Below are positions 34,727 through 41,623 of a stretch of DNA of 41,623 bases, piece by piece. The stretch spans positions 1-41,623 of the forward strand of contig WLOY01000012.1 in assembly GCA_009699015.1 (NCBI GenBank). Reading direction: 5' to 3'. Position numbers and translations under genes: made by a program. The notes beneath the pieces were generated by a model. It did no database searches. It saw only the letters and a program-made list of their open reading frames with translations, and had not been told where the DNA came from. How positions within the stretch are numbered: the stretch's first letter is position 1; every line of letters begins with the position of its first letter. This DNA comes from Actinomycetota bacterium (lineage in GTDB: Bacteria > Actinomycetota > Actinomycetes > S36-B12).

Positions 34727-34750
34727 CCCACGAACTGTGACGTTCGGGGG
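34727..34750. terminator. Possible bidirectional terminator between ygfZ-like and dtd
   Basis: CGAAC (34731-34735) pairs with GTTCG (34742-34746) over a 6-nt loop; outside it CCC/GGG extend the stem after one A-G mismatch. The genes converge here, so one hairpin could serve both. Confidence 0.4.
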
Positions 34751-34759
34751 AAGAGGGGG

Positions 34760-35239
34760 TTAGCGGGTGGTGTCGAGGGTGATCGTCATCGGGCCGTCGT
34801 TGACGAGCCAGACGCGCATGTCGGCGCCGAAGATCCCGGTGGCGACCTCGGCTCCCCGGGTACGGAACCGCTCGGCGACGGCATCGACGAGGGGCTGCGC
34901 CAACGGTCCGGGTGCAGCGGCGTCCCACGTGGGCCTGCGGCCCTTGCGGGTGTCGGCGTAGAGCGTGAACTGGCTGATGACAAGCACCGGGAGCCCGAGA
35001 TCCGATGCCGAGACCTCCCGGCCGGCATCGGGCGCGAGCGACACCCCTGCGGCCCTCGCGTGCTCGTGCCCGAAGATGCGCAGGTCGTAGACCTTGTCGG
35101 CCAGTGACGAGGCGAGGGACGAATCATCATCGTGCGTGACGCCGATGAGGACGACGAGCCCGGGCCCGTCGAACGAGCCCACGACAGCGCCGTCGACAAC
35201 GACGGAGGCCCCATCAGCCCGTTGCACCACCGCTCTCAC
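34760..35239 (-). CDS. dtd: D-aminoacyl-tRNA deacylase
   Basis: Protein of 159 aa that hydrolyses D-amino acids from mischarged tRNA. Motifs are SQFTLYADTRKGRRPTW and the C-terminal cross-subunit NDGPMT (usually NxPxT, with the Gly-Pro cis bond). The start MRAVVQR at GTG 35239 is the family N-terminus; the longer open frame is not part of the family. It is divergent from the asparaginase-like gene, 25 bp away. Confidence 0.92.
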   Translation of the reverse strand: MRAVVQRADGASVVVDGAVVGSFDGPGLVVLIGVTHDDDSSLASSLADKVYDLRIFGHEHARAAGVSLAPDAGREVSASDLGLPVLVISQFTLYADTRKGRRPTWDAAAPGPLAQPLVDAVAERFRTRGAEVATGIFGADMRVWLVNDGPMTITLDTTR

Positions 35240-35264
35240 GAGCCCAGCGTGCCATGATGCGCCG

Positions 35265-36218
35265 GTGACACACCATGGGCCCGTCGTACTCGCCGATGTC
35301 GTGCGGAACGGATTCGTCGAGGGGACGCATGTCGGCCACGCCGTCATCGTTGCCCCGGACGGGCAGGTCGAGCGGGCCTGGGGCGACCCGGGGGCCGTCA
35401 TCTTCCCCCGATCATCGAACAAGCCCGCGCAGGCGTCGGCGATGGTCCATGCGGGTCTGGACCTGCCGCCTGAACTGCTTGCCCTCACCGCCTCGTCCCA
35501 TAGCGGCGAGCAATTCCATCTTGACGGGGTCGCGCGGATCCTCGACCTCGCCGGCCTAGGCGAGGAAGCACTCCAGACCCCGCCGGACCTTCCCCTCGAT
35601 CCGGTCGAGCGCGACTCGTGGATTCGGCAGGGCAGGGCGCCGCAGTCCATCGCGATGAACTGCTCGGGCAAGCATGCCTCGATGCTCGCGACCTGCCGGG
35701 CCAATGACTGGAGTATCGACGACTACCTCGACCCGGGTCATCCCCTGCAATTGGCACTCACGGCTCACCTGGCGGGCCTCGCGGGCGAACCGATCGCTCA
35801 TGTGGGCATGGACGGGTGCGGTGCACCGGTGCTGGCCCTCACCGTCGCGGGCCTGGCCCGGTCGCTCTCGCGAATCGTCCAGTCACCGAGCGGCTCACCC
35901 GAGCACCGGGTGGTGGCGGCGATGCGCGCGGCGCCAGAGCGGGTCGGCGGATCCCGCAGGGATGTCACCGCCTTCATGCGTCAGGTCCCCGGACTGGTCG
36001 CGAAGGACGGCGCCGAGGGCGTCTATGCACTCGCGCTCGAAGATGGCCGAGCGGGGGCGCTCAAGGTGTGCGATGGGTCCGACAGGGCCCGCATCGTGGC
36101 GTGTGCAGCCTTGCTCATCGCCATGGGAGTTGACGACGAACTGGTTGCGGAGCAGCGTGAACTACCTGTCCTCGGCGGCGGTCATCCGGTGGGTCGGGTG
36201 CGTTCTCCCATCGAATGA
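35265..36218 (+). CDS. Asparaginase-like protein (Asparaginase_II family)
   Basis: Protein of 317 aa resembling the Rhizobium etli-type thermolabile asparaginase family, not the classical AnsA/B type. Key segments are VEGTHVGHAVIV, SSNKPAQASAM, ASSHSGEQFH with the family serine, MNCSGKHASML and GMDGCGAPVLAL. Likely reaction is L-asparagine to aspartate and ammonia. GTG at 35265 is preferred because CATGAT lies 6 nt before it; longer frames overlap dtd. Confidence 0.85.
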   Translation: MTHHGPVVLADVVRNGFVEGTHVGHAVIVAPDGQVERAWGDPGAVIFPRSSNKPAQASAMVHAGLDLPPELLALTASSHSGEQFHLDGVARILDLAGLGEEALQTPPDLPLDPVERDSWIRQGRAPQSIAMNCSGKHASMLATCRANDWSIDDYLDPGHPLQLALTAHLAGLAGEPIAHVGMDGCGAPVLALTVAGLARSLSRIVQSPSGSPEHRVVAAMRAAPERVGGSRRDVTAFMRQVPGLVAKDGAEGVYALALEDGRAGALKVCDGSDRARIVACAALLIAMGVDDELVAEQRELPVLGGGHPVGRVRSPIE

Positions 36219-36237
36219 CTGACCGCTGCTAACTGTG

Positions 36238-36265
36238 GCAAGCATCTCCGCTTGCAAAAGCAAGC
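36238..36265. promoter_or_regulatory. Candidate operator: three GCAAGC/GCTTGC half-sites
   Basis: GCAAGC (36238), GCTTGC (36250) and GCAAGC (36260) alternate in orientation with spacers of 6 and 4 nt. They lie 21-49 bp before the XRE regulator ATG and are its likely autoregulatory sites. Confidence 0.6.
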
Positions 36266-36286
36266 ACCGTCAGGCACCATGGATCT

Positions 36287-36658
36287 ATGGCACGAATCGA
36301 CGTAAGCGGCCTTGGCGATTACATCAAGGCACAGCGGGATCAGGCGGAGATGTCCTTGCGCCAGCTCGCAAACGCTGCCGAGATTTCCAACCCCTACCTG
36401 AGTCAGGTGGAACGGGGGCTGCGCAAGCCCAGTGCTGAGATCCTCGCCCGCATTGCCCAGGGTCTGCGGATTTCCGCCGAGACCCTGTACGTGCAGGCCG
36501 GGATTCTGGCCGAGCGGGAGGGTGATGAGACCGTCACAACGGCGATCGCCTCCGACTCGACCCTCACCGAACGGCAGCGAACCACGCTGCTGCAGATCTA
36601 CGCCGCATTCCAAGCAGAGAATCGCGGCAATCGAGAGGACACGGATCAACATGACTGA
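36287..36658 (+). CDS. XRE-family transcriptional regulator
   Basis: Regulator of 123 aa with an N-terminal Cro/CI-type helix-turn-helix (about 9-65: SLRQLANAAEISNPYLSQVE, then RGLRKPSAEILARIAQGL). Its gene order (XRE, HbhA-like, DUF2516) parallels mycobacterial Rv0474-Rv0475-Rv0476. It overlaps the next gene by 8 bp. No Shine-Dalgarno sequence is evident. Confidence 0.88.
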   Translation: MARIDVSGLGDYIKAQRDQAEMSLRQLANAAEISNPYLSQVERGLRKPSAEILARIAQGLRISAETLYVQAGILAEREGDETVTTAIASDSTLTERQRTTLLQIYAAFQAENRGNREDTDQHD

Positions 36659-37073
36659 GCAGACAACGAGCGAGACGACCGCTGCCGGGACGGCTGCGGC
36701 ACCCAAGGCCACGAGCAAGCCGAAGGCCACCCCAAAGGTTGCGAGCACCACGAAGAAGTCGACGGCAAAGGCCGCGGCCGCGGCGCGGGAGACCGCGTCA
36801 CGATTCAGCCTCCCCTTCGAGGTCCCGACCTTCGACCTGCCGAAGCTTGACCTGCCGAAGGTCGAGTTCCCGCGGATCGACCTGCCGAAGATGGAGCTCC
36901 CGAAGGTCGACCTCGCGAGGTTCGACCCGCGTGAGCTCGACGTCAACGCGTTGGCCACCACCGCGAAGGACGCCGCAGTCAGCGCGAAGAACAAGGCAAC
37001 CGCTCTGTCGAGCGATGTTCGCAGGAACATCACCCACACGGTCACCCTCGTCCGCGAGGCCGTCGGGATCTGA
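36651..37073 (+). CDS. HbhA-like Lys/Ala-rich protein with pentapeptide repeat
   Basis: Protein of 140 aa. Residues 11-45 are rich in Ala, Thr, Pro and Lys, followed by a repeat (61-90) with the form phi-D/E-L/F-P-K/R, for example FDLPK, LDLPK, VEFPR, IDLPK, MELPK, VDLAR. Residues about 93-138 look helical. Position and the XRE/DUF2516 neighbours match hbhA, the heparin-binding adhesin. Here the Lys-rich part is at the N-terminus rather than at the C-terminus, so adhesin function is not shown. No signal peptide is visible. Confidence 0.7.
   Translation: MTEQTTSETTAAGTAAAPKATSKPKATPKVASTTKKSTAKAAAAARETASRFSLPFEVPTFDLPKLDLPKVEFPRIDLPKMELPKVDLARFDPRELDVNALATTAKDAAVSAKNKATALSSDVRRNITHTVTLVREAVGI
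36831..36920 (+). repeat. 15-bp tandem coding repeat (six units)
   Basis: Encodes the phi-[DE]-[LF]-P-[KR] pentads; units vary as in GACCTGCCGAAG / GAGTTCCCGCGG. The last unit has A in place of P. Confidence 0.75.
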
Positions 37074-37102
37074 CCGCCTCTCGGCCGATGATGGGCGTGC
37101 GT

Positions 37103-37108
37103 TAGCGT
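37103..37108 (+). promoter_or_regulatory. -10-like box before the DUF2516 gene
   Basis: TAGCGT lies 6 nt before the ATG at 37115. The spacer GAAGGA could alternatively be a close Shine-Dalgarno sequence. Confidence 0.4.
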
Positions 37109-37114
37109 GAAGGA

Positions 37115-37396
37115 ATGTTTGGAGCAGTTCAAGGCCTTGTCATCTACGCGCTGTGGATCGTCCTTCTCATCGTCAAGGGCGCCGCATTCATCGACTGCGT
37201 CCGGCGTCCGCCGGAGGCGTTCCCGGCAGTGGGCCGAAAGTCCAAGGTGCTGTGGCTGGTGCTCACCGGCCTAGCGGCCCTGGTGGGCCTGCTGCCGGGG
37301 ATGACCCTCGAGCTCTTCGGGATCGCTGGCACGGTCATCGCGCTTGTGTACCTGTTCGACGTGCGCCCGAAGATCGTCGAGATCACCCAGCGCTGA
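37115..37396 (+). CDS. DUF2516 small membrane protein
   Basis: Protein of 93 aa with two or three hydrophobic segments, like mycobacterial Rv0476. DCVRRPPEAFPAVGRKSK is the conserved cytoplasmic loop, and the end reads VRPKIVEITQR. Function is unknown. It follows the HbhA-like gene after 41 bp. Confidence 0.82.
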   Translation: MFGAVQGLVIYALWIVLLIVKGAAFIDCVRRPPEAFPAVGRKSKVLWLVLTGLAALVGLLPGMTLELFGIAGTVIALVYLFDVRPKIVEITQR

Positions 37397-37419
37397 CCCG
37401 GCGATCGGCGAGCTGTGAC

Positions 37420-38196
37420 CTACCGCTTTCCCTGGGCTGCCACGGCGGCTGAGGCCTCCGCGGCCGCGGCCGGATCGAGGTACTCGCCGCCGGGCACGAT
37501 CGGCTTGAGATCCTCGTCGAGCCGGTAGACGAGCGGGATGCCGGTCGGGATGTTGAGGCCGGCGATATCGGCGTCGGAGATGCCGTCGAGGTGCTTGACG
37601 AGGGCTCGAAGTGAGTTGCCGTGCGCGGCGACGAGGACCGTGAGGCCGGCGCGCAGGTGCTCGGCGACGATGACGTCCTCCCAGTAGGGGATGAGCCGGT
37701 GGACGACATCGGCGAGGCACTCGGTCGCGGGGCGGGTCTCGGGCGGCAGCGCGGAGTAGCGGGGGTCATAGGTCTGCGCCCACTGGTCCTGCGGGTCGAT
37801 GGCCGGCGGCGGGACGTCGTAGGAGCGACGCCACAGCATGAACTGCTCCTCGCCGTACTCCTCCAGGGTCTCCTTCTTGTTCTTGCCCTGAAGGGCGCCG
37901 TAGTGCCGCTCGTTCAGCCGCCAGTTGCGGATGACGGGGATCCAATGGCGGTCGCAGGCGTCGAGGGCCAGCTGCGAGGTCCGGATGGCACGCCGGAGCA
38001 GCGACGTGTGGACGACATCCGGGAGGAGACCGGCCTGGGCGAGGAGTTCGCCACCGCGGATGGCCTCGGCCACGCCCTTGTCATTGAGGTCGACGTCGAC
38101 CCAGCCGGTGAACAAGTTCTTTGCATTCCATTCGCTCTCGCCATGACGGAGCAGGATGAGGGTGTACGGGGCATTCGTGGCTGACGTCATGGTCAT
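37420..38196 (-). CDS. gpm: Phosphoglycerate mutase, 2,3-BPG-dependent
   Basis: Glycolytic enzyme of 258 aa that interconverts 3- and 2-phosphoglycerate. The phosphohistidine motif [18 protein letters not shown] is near the N-terminus, [13 protein letters not shown] supplies the catalytic glutamate, and [11 protein letters not shown] the second histidine. The order mshA-ybjN-gpm with a senX3 gene nearby is also seen in mycobacteria. ATG at 38196 is used; a second ATG two codons later is equally possible. Confidence 0.95.
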   Translation of the reverse strand: MTMTSATNAPYTLILLRHGESEWNAKNLFTGWVDVDLNDKGVAEAIRGGELLAQAGLLPDVVHTSLLRRAIRTSQLALDACDRHWIPVIRNWRLNERHYGALQGKNKKETLEEYGEEQFMLWRRSYDVPPPAIDPQDQWAQTYDPRYSALPPETRPATECLADVVHRLIPYWEDVIVAEHLRAGLTVLVAAHGNSLRALVKHLDGISDADIAGLNIPTGIPLVYRLDEDLKPIVPGGEYLDPAAAAEASAAVAAQGKR

Positions 38197-38211
38197 ATCC
38201 TGCCGGACCGG

Positions 38212-38760
38212 CTAGCGGCCTCCGCTCGGCTCCTCGATGCCCGCGACCGGGTCTTGCGCGCCACCGCCGGCGGAGTGGTCTATGAGGTGCTCGAATGCCG
38301 CGAGATTCTCAGTCGTCTCACCGCGGCTGACCCGCCATGCCCACTCCCGTCGAATGGCAGACGCGAAGCCGAGTTCGAGCAGCGTGTTGAACGAGCCGTC
38401 CGAGTACTCCAGCACGCAGCCGAGCAGCCGGTCGAGTTCGTCATCGTTGAGCGAGGTGAGCGGCACCTTGCCGGTCAGGTAGATGTCGCCGAGGTGGTCG
38501 ATGGCGAAGGCGACGCCGTACATGCGGCGATTCTGCTCCAGGAGCCAGGCGTGAACGGCCGGTTCGTGCTCGTCAGGCTTTCGGGCGACGAAGGCGTTGA
38601 TCGTGAGTGCGTGCGGGCCAATGGTGAGCGAGACGTTCGTCTTGAGCTTGCGGGTACCCGGCAACTCGACGACGAAGGTCTCTGGGCCGGCACGCTCGAA
38701 CTCGATCCCTGCGCGCCCGAGGAAGTCGGCGAGGGCATCGGGCGTGTCACTCGACGCCAT
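38212..38760 (-). CDS. YbjN-domain protein
   Basis: Protein of 182 aa with a YbjN/type III chaperone-like fold, similar in place to mycobacterial Rv0487 between mshA and gpm. Conserved parts are the central FVARKPDEHEPAVHAWLLEQNR and YGVAFAIDHLGDIYLTGKVPL. Function is not established. ATG 38760 overlaps the mshA stop by 1 bp (TGATG); the longer frame would run into mshA. Confidence 0.82.
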   Translation of the reverse strand: MASSDTPDALADFLGRAGIEFERAGPETFVVELPGTRKLKTNVSLTIGPHALTINAFVARKPDEHEPAVHAWLLEQNRRMYGVAFAIDHLGDIYLTGKVPLTSLNDDELDRLLGCVLEYSDGSFNTLLELGFASAIRREWAWRVSRGETTENLAAFEHLIDHSAGGGAQDPVAGIEEPSGGR

Positions 38761-40058
38761 CAGCCACCTGCAGCGAGCGAGATCTGCGCCGGATTCCCGG
38801 ACATGGCCATGGCGTAGGTATCGAGGAGGCCCGTGGTGGTGGCCGCCCACCCGAAGGACGCAGCGTGCATTCGGGCTCCGCTGGCGAGTTCGGCGAGCCG
38901 TTCTGGGCGGGCGATGAGCGAGCTCAGAACGGTCGCGTAGTCACGTGGATCGTGCCCCTCCACGAGGACGCCGCTCGTCTCGTGCAGGACCGCGGTGCGG
39001 AGGCCTCCGACTGCAGCGGCGACCACGGGCGTCCCGCAGGCCTGGGCCTCGACGGCGACGAGTCCGAAGGACTCGGAGTAGGAGGGGACGACGGTGATAT
39101 CGGCGGACCGGTACCACTCGGCGAGCATGGCACGATCCCCGGGCGGCTCGAATCGCACGACGTCGGCGATGCCGAGTTCGGCGGCCAGGTCGGTGAGTGA
39201 GGTGGGGCGCTCGAGTCCGGTCCCCGAGGGCCCGCCGCAGACGACGACGATCAGCCGTGACCGAAGCCCCGGGTCGGTCTCGAGCATCCGGGCAGCTGCC
39301 CGCAGGAGGATGTCGGGCGCCTTGAGCGGCTGAATGCGTCCGACGAACAGGAGGACCACGGCATCCTGTTCGAGGCCGAGGCGACGACGGGCGGCGGAAG
39401 GATCGCCGGGAGTGAACTGCTCGAGATCGACCCCCGGATGGACGACATCGACGGCGCCGGGATGGGCGCCGTAGAGGTCGATGAGCTGACGTGCCTCGTC
39501 GGCGGTGTTCGCGACGAGCCGAGCGGCTGCGGCAACGACCTGCTCCTCGCCGATGACGCGAACCATGGGCTCAGGGGTATCGCCCAAGGCGAGCTCGAGG
39601 TTCTTGACCTTCGCCATCGTGTGCATCGAGTGGACGAGGGGTACGCCCCAGCGCTCCGAGGCAAGCCAGCCGACCTGGCCTGAAAGCCAGTAGTGCGAGT
39701 GGATGAGGTCGAACCAGCCCTCAGGATGGGCGGCTTCGACCCGCATGACACCGGACGTGACCGCGCACAGCTGTCCGGGGAGATCGGCCTTGAGCAGGCC
39801 TTCGTATGGCCCTGCGGTGACATGCCGAACAAGCACCCCGGGGGCGAGTTCGATAGCGGGCGGCAGATCCGAGGACGTGGCGCGCGTGAAGATCTCGACG
39901 GCGGTCCCGGCAGCGGCGATGCGCTTGGCGGTCTCGACGACATAGACATTCATCCCGCCGGCATCGCCTGTGCCGGGCTGGTCGAGGGGTGAGGTGTGGA
40001 TGGAGAGGACCGCTATTCGCGACGGCGCATGAGTTCGAAGAGGGCGCTGTGCGGTCAT
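38760..40058 (-). CDS. mshA: D-inositol-3-phosphate glycosyltransferase
   Basis: GT4 retaining glycosyltransferase of 432 aa that joins N-acetylglucosamine from UDP-GlcNAc to inositol-3-phosphate, the first mycothiol step. The loop DAGGMNVYV binds the acceptor, [14 protein letters not shown] and [20 protein letters not shown] with E-x7-E bind the nucleotide sugar. AAGG lies 7 nt before the ATG. mshD (28578) completes mycothiol, so both ends of the pathway are in this window. Confidence 0.94.
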   Translation of the reverse strand: MTAQRPLRTHAPSRIAVLSIHTSPLDQPGTGDAGGMNVYVVETAKRIAAAGTAVEIFTRATSSDLPPAIELAPGVLVRHVTAGPYEGLLKADLPGQLCAVTSGVMRVEAAHPEGWFDLIHSHYWLSGQVGWLASERWGVPLVHSMHTMAKVKNLELALGDTPEPMVRVIGEEQVVAAAARLVANTADEARQLIDLYGAHPGAVDVVHPGVDLEQFTPGDPSAARRRLGLEQDAVVLLFVGRIQPLKAPDILLRAAARMLETDPGLRSRLIVVVCGGPSGTGLERPTSLTDLAAELGIADVVRFEPPGDRAMLAEWYRSADITVVPSYSESFGLVAVEAQACGTPVVAAAVGGLRTAVLHETSGVLVEGHDPRDYATVLSSLIARPERLAELASGARMHAASFGWAATTTGLLDTYAMAMSGNPAQISLAAGG

Positions 40059-40183
40059 AGGGCACCTTGCTCTCGCGATGAGACCGGGCGTCGTGCCCGC
40101 TCCATAGGGTGAATGGCGAGTGAAGTCTCGCGCATTCCCCTGAAAGGGGCCACCGAAGGATTCAACGAGCCCATTGGGGACTG
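40059..40183. other. mshA upstream region / phoU 3' flank
   Basis: Contains two short hairpins: CGGGC-N5-GCCCG (40085-40099) and CCCCT-GAA-AGGGG (40137-40149). The second may terminate phoU. No gene is visible. Confidence 0.35.
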
Positions 40184-40843
40184 CTAATCGAGGCTGACCC
40201 CGACGTACGGCTCACCGGTCACGATCGTGACAACGCGCCTGGTCACTGATACTGCGTGGTCGGCGTAACGCTCGTAGTAGCGGGACAGGAGGGTCACATC
40301 GATGGCGGCCTCAACCCCGTGGGTCCAGGAGGGGGACAGGACGATAGTGAAGAGCTCGCGGTGCAGGCGGTCCATCTCGGTGTCGTGCGCCGCGATGTCG
40401 GCCGCGAGTGAGACGTCCTTCGTGGCGATGACGGATCCAGTCTTGGAGACGATCGCCTCAGCGAGGCCACCCATGACGGCGAAGGTTCCCCGGAGCTCCT
40501 GGGGAACGGCGGGACGCGGGTAGCGCATCCGAGCCTGCTTCGCCACGTGCTCTGCGAGGTCACCCATCCGCTCGAGCGAAGCGGCGATGCGCAGGGCTCC
40601 GATGACGATGCGGAGGTCGCCGGCCACCGGCTGACGAAGTGCGATGAGATCAAAGCATCGTTCCTCAACGGCTCCTGTGAGCGCATCGACCTGGGCATCG
40701 CCGGCGATGACGGCCTCAGACATGCCGAGGTCGGCATCGAGCAGCGACTGGGTGGCACGATTCATCGCCGAACCCACGAGGCGGGTCATCTGCACGAGAT
40801 CGTCGTTGACCGACAGGAGTTCTTCGTCGTATCCGGCTCTCAT
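40184..40843 (-). CDS. phoU: Phosphate transport regulator PhoU
   Basis: Protein of 219 aa with two PhoU three-helix repeats. Metal-binding E/DxxxD motifs are seen in [15 protein letters not shown] and the second repeat's [12 protein letters not shown]. PhoU links Pst activity to the two-component kinase and keeps the Pho response low when phosphate is plentiful. It lies away from pstSCAB and is divergent from the senX3-like kinase. A TAGAAT -10 box 6 nt before the ATG predicts a leaderless mRNA. Confidence 0.94.
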   Translation of the reverse strand: MRAGYDEELLSVNDDLVQMTRLVGSAMNRATQSLLDADLGMSEAVIAGDAQVDALTGAVEERCFDLIALRQPVAGDLRIVIGALRIAASLERMGDLAEHVAKQARMRYPRPAVPQELRGTFAVMGGLAEAIVSKTGSVIATKDVSLAADIAAHDTEMDRLHRELFTIVLSPSWTHGVEAAIDVTLLSRYYERYADHAVSVTRRVVTIVTGEPYVGVSLD

Positions 40844-40849
40844 GGGCTG

Positions 40850-40855
40850 ATTCTA
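40850..40855 (-). promoter_or_regulatory. -10 box of leaderless phoU
   Basis: TAGAAT on the minus strand lies 6 nt before the ATG at 40843. It matches the bacterial -10 consensus well. Confidence 0.6.
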
Positions 40856-40888
40856 GGCGGGCTCGGTGGACGGTGTTGCCCGGCATTT

Positions 40889-40910
40889 AGAACATGTCGC
40901 GAGCATGAAC
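40889..40910 (-). promoter_or_regulatory. PHO-box-like repeat near phoU
   Basis: On the minus strand GTTCATGCTCG is followed directly by CGACATGTTCT. The first unit is identical to one at 40953-40963. It lies about 35 bp upstream of the phoU -10. Confidence 0.5.
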
Positions 40911-40941
40911 GGTCTGCGACCGTTGGGCGAACAACAACAAC

Positions 40942-40963
40942 AGACGATGAACCGAGCATGAAC
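40942..40963 (-). promoter_or_regulatory. PHO-box-like repeat between phoU and senX3
   Basis: On the minus strand GTTCATGCTCG is followed directly by GTTCATCGTCT, the best 11-nt repeat in this region; GTTGTTGTTGT follows in the same register. This is the same repeat type as before pstS. Confidence 0.6.
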
Positions 40964-41012
40964 CCTCCACTCCTGATGAGTCCGCTGATTTCCGATCGCT
41001 CGGTCCGGCTCA

Positions 41013-41018
41013 TATGGT
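41013..41018 (+). promoter_or_regulatory. -10 box of leaderless senX3-like gene
   Basis: TATGGT lies 6 nt before the GTG at 41025. Confidence 0.55.
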
Positions 41019-41024
41019 TCAGTT

Positions 41025-41623
41025 GTGTCAAGACGACTGGCCCCAGCAGATGCTCCGCGGCAGGACCTTGTCGAGCCGCGCACGGGCAATCTCCCGGTGG
41101 TTCCAGACGAGGTCGTTCGGGTCCTCAGCGTGCTGCCCTCCGCATCATTGGTCGTGAGTGCCGATGGCCTGGTGCTTCGGGCTAGTGCCAGGAGCCAGGC
41201 GCTTGGTCTGATCAACCGGAGCCTCGTCACGGTGCCGGAGATCTCCCGCCTCATCGAAAAGGTCGCGGGTGACGGAGAGGCGCGCGAGCAGGAGATGCGC
41301 GTTCGACGGCCACCGCTCGGACGCGAACTGCTCGAGCTCAGGGTGCGCATCGCGCCCCTCGGAACGGGTGCGATCCTCGTGCTCATCGACGATCTTGCCG
41401 AGGAGCGCAGAGTCGATGCGGTCCGGCGCGACTTCGTTGCGAACGTCAGCCATGAGCTCAAGACCCCCGTCGGGGCGCTGTCGCTCCTCGCCGAGGCGGT
41501 GCTTGCCTCGAGCGATGATCCCGATCAGGTGCGCCACTTCGCCGAGCGCATGCAGCTCGAGGCAGCCCGGCTCAGTCACCTCGTGCAGGATGTCATTGAC
41601 TTGTCAAGGCTTCTGGGCGACGA
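41025..41623 (+). CDS. senX3: SenX3-like histidine kinase, 5' part
   Basis: Partial kinase; about 199 residues are visible and the gene continues past the window. A PAS-like segment (about 25-125) precedes the H-box RRDFVANVSHELKTPVGAL, which matches SenX3. It would phosphorylate a RegX3-type regulator of the Pho regulon. The frame is closed by TGA at 40986, and the only plausible start is the GTG at 41025, so no N-terminal transmembrane helix is encoded; mycobacterial SenX3 has one. PHO-box-like repeats lie between it and phoU. Confidence 0.85.
   Translation, partial: MSRRLAPADAPRQDLVEPRTGNLPVVPDEVVRVLSVLPSASLVVSADGLVLRASARSQALGLINRSLVTVPEISRLIEKVAGDGEAREQEMRVRRPPLGRELLELRVRIAPLGTGAILVLIDDLAEERRVDAVRRDFVANVSHELKTPVGALSLLAEAVLASSDDPDQVRHFAERMQLEAARLSHLVQDVIDLSRLLGD

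Noticed and set aside
40931..40944. ACAACAACAACAG run as a microsatellite
   Set aside because: Only four units, and it fits the 11-nt register of the PHO-box-like repeats, so it is read as part of that array.
1..41623. CRISPR arrays, insertion sequences, tRNA or rRNA genes
   Set aside because: No regularly spaced repeats, transposase motifs, cloverleaf sequences or rRNA signatures were seen on either strand.

Overview
The window is high-GC, densely packed DNA from an actinomycete (Actinomycetota). The support is a set of lineage markers: two mycothiol genes (mshA, mshD), the orphan nitrogen regulator glnR, glgM/glgC, a senX3-type kinase with PHO boxes, a nitrobindin-like gene, an HbhA/DUF2516 neighbourhood, many GTG starts with 4-bp stop/start overlaps, and many genes whose start codon lies only 6-7 nt after a TANNNT -10 box (leaderless). 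Genus cannot be read from the sequence. I see no rRNA, tRNA, CRISPR array or insertion sequence.

Region 1 (1-12292) is a catabolic cluster. It holds an APC permease (5' end outside the window), an acyl/aryl-CoA ligase, a P450 with a zinc alcohol dehydrogenase, a glutamine-synthetase-like ligase with a class I glutamine amidotransferase, a CaiB/BaiF CoA transferase, an acyl-CoA dehydrogenase, a PuuC-like aldehyde dehydrogenase and a FadR-type GntR regulator. The set suggests a gamma-glutamylation route for an amine: import, capping with glutamate, hydroxylation, oxidation to alcohol, aldehyde and acid, decapping, then CoA-dependent breakdown. Its two divergent promoter regions share a sequence motif. 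One VapBC-type toxin-antitoxin pair sits inside the cluster and a second just after it (12452-13113).

Region 2 (13180-16594) holds an EamA exporter behind glgM, with glgC divergent: ADP-glucose synthesis and use for glycogen-type alpha-glucan. Region 3 (16643-20111) has two tandem secreted trypsin-like proteases and a convergent lipoprotein gene.

Region 4 (19326-30254, minus strand) is a phosphate/polyphosphate block: glnR, mshD, ppk, a CYTH-CHAD protein, a MutT1-like Nudix/phosphatase, then pstS-pstC-pstA-pstB and the lipoprotein. PHO-box-like 11-nt repeats lie upstream of pstS.

Region 5 (30378-36218) is a run of small conserved genes: alpha/beta hydrolase, membrane thioredoxin, DUF4395, DsrE-like, a 33-aa membrane microprotein, nitrobindin-like, Fur family, YgfZ/CAF17-like, dtd and an asparaginase-like gene. 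Region 6 (36287-41623) holds an XRE regulator, an HbhA-like repeat protein, DUF2516, gpm, a YbjN-like gene, mshA and phoU, then the start of a divergent senX3-like kinase with PHO-box-like repeats between them.
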